Origin: a bacterium
GTDB lineage: Bacteria > SZUA-79 > Acidulodesulfobacterales > Acidulodesulfobacteraceae
DNA: 5,505 nucleotides
Reading direction: 5' to 3'
Assembly: GCA_021781285.1 (NCBI GenBank)
Contig: JAJXXD010000171.1
Location: 1 to 5,505, forward strand
Part shown: positions 4,818-5,505 of the stretch, piece by piece
Layout: the number at the start of each line of letters is the position of its first letter
How positions within the stretch are numbered: the first letter of the stretch is position 1
Made by a program: the position numbers and the translations under genes
Notes under the pieces: model-generated
The model's input: the letters and a program-made list of their open reading frames with translations, nothing else
What the model was told of the DNA's origin: nothing
Database searches by the model: none

Positions 4818-5505
4818 ATGGAAAACAAAGAAAATAAATACGGCGACATAAAATTAGTCCACAGAATGACGGTTATAAAAAGAATAATCCACTGGACGTT
4901 CTTTCTGGCAATTATAAATAATATTATTACTGGTTTTTATATTGCTTACCCGTTTCTTATGTTTGGAAACTCGCCGACTCAGGCTGATTCGCTTTCTACG
5001 GGGGTTTTAAACTCCGGCGAAACGAATCAGGCATTTATAATGACATGGATGAGAGATTTTCATTTTATAGGAGCCGTCCTAATAGACGTTATTTTTATCG
5101 TATGGCTCTATTTAGCCTTCTTCTCGTGGAAAGAGCCTCTTTACAAAAGTTTTATTCCGTTCGGAGACAAAATAGAAGAGGCATGGAAAATGATTAAACA
5201 TTACTTTACGCTTAAAGACAGACCGGAAACCGGACGCTATCAGGACCCTCTGAACGCCATAATATTCACTATCTTTCACCTGCTTATCCTGCTTCAGATG
5301 CTTACCGGATTTCAGATGTACGTGGCTTCTTTTACCGGAACTTCGGCGGTAGGCGCATGGTGGCCGTGGCTTATGCATTTTTCGACCGACTGGACTCTTG
5401 TCGTATTCGGCGGACTTACCGGCGTGACGCTTGTTCATCTCTTTATAATGTGGCTCATCATAATATTTATAGTTTATCATATTTACATAGAAGTCTGGCG
5501 TTCGG
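4818..5505 (+). CDS. hyaC: Hydrogenase b-type cytochrome subunit, HyaC/HupC family (C-terminus beyond window)
   Basis: Integral membrane di-heme cytochrome b that anchors the hydrogenase and passes electrons to quinone. The 229 visible codons run open to the right edge. Four membrane segments are visible: about 22-46, 79-103, 146-170 and 193-222. Candidate heme ligands are His25 in RIIHW (helix 1), His82 in RDFHFIG (helix 2), and His207 and His221 in the helix 4 region VHLFIMWLIIIFIVYHIYIE, which aligns by eye with the E. coli HyaC end (WHRLGMWLIGAFVIGHVYMA). His154 is an additional helix-3 histidine. The loop between helices 1 and 2 is longer than I recall for HyaC. The start ATG at 4818 lies 37 nt after the large-subunit stop, with a weak GACGGGG ribosome site. 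The last residues usually present in HupC lie outside the window. Symbol by homology and position; hupC is equivalent. Confidence 0.92.
   Translation, partial: MENKENKYGDIKLVHRMTVIKRIIHWTFFLAIINNIITGFYIAYPFLMFGNSPTQADSLSTGVLNSGETNQAFIMTWMRDFHFIGAVLIDVIFIVWLYLAFFSWKEPLYKSFIPFGDKIEEAWKMIKHYFTLKDRPETGRYQDPLNAIIFTIFHLLILLQMLTGFQMYVASFTGTSAVGAWWPWLMHFSTDWTLVVFGGLTGVTLVHLFIMWLIIIFIVYHIYIEVWRS

Noticed and set aside
5112..5480. 122-codon minus-strand open frame near the right edge
   Set aside because: It is antisense to the cytochrome b gene, whose heme histidines and membrane helices are clear; the antisense product is basic and motif-free.
1..5505. CRISPR array, tRNA/rRNA gene, insertion sequence or attachment site
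   Set aside because: No regularly spaced repeats, RNA-gene signatures, transposase frames or terminal repeats were seen; coding sequence fills nearly the whole window.

Overview
The window holds part of a membrane-bound [NiFe] uptake-hydrogenase locus from an AT-rich bacterium. It reads as two divergent transcription units around a 198-bp intergenic region (1547-1744). Strong AGGAGG/GGAGG ribosome binding sites, a Tat-exported small subunit with a C-terminal membrane anchor and a b-type cytochrome partner all fit a bacterium with a respiratory membrane. The sequence does not fix the lineage. The set would suit a chemolithotroph or anaerobic respirer, but that is inference.

Rightward (+), from a near-consensus sigma70-type promoter at 1591-1618: the [NiFe] hydrogenase small subunit (1745-3025), the large subunit (3095-4780) and a HyaC/HupC-type cytochrome b that runs off the right edge (4818-5505). 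This is the hyaABC/hupSLC order. Hydrogen would be oxidised outside the membrane at the large-subunit Ni-Fe site, electrons would pass through the small-subunit Fe-S clusters, and the cytochrome b would hand them to the quinone pool.

Leftward (-): hypA (1307-1546), hypB (496-1239) and a calcineurin-like metallophosphoesterase that runs off the left edge (1-492). HypA and HypB deliver nickel to the large subunit after HypCDEF have built the Fe(CN)2CO group. No hypCDEF, hydrogenase protease or Ni transporter is visible here.

The large subunit and cytochrome b look ordinary; several partners do not. HypA is only 79 residues: it keeps the N-terminal Met-His-Glu and the last beta strand but lacks the whole two-CxxC zinc domain normally found between them. 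HypB has an intact GTPase core but no N-terminal CxxCGC or His-rich nickel region. The small subunit has Asn at position 113, where the second Cys of the proximal-cluster CxxC is expected, while every other cluster ligand is present. It also carries about 64 residues ahead of its twin-arginine motif. The phosphoesterase in the hyp unit resembles RNA lariat debranching enzymes in its motif layout. Together these suggest a hydrogenase lineage with an altered proximal cluster and a reduced nickel-insertion apparatus.
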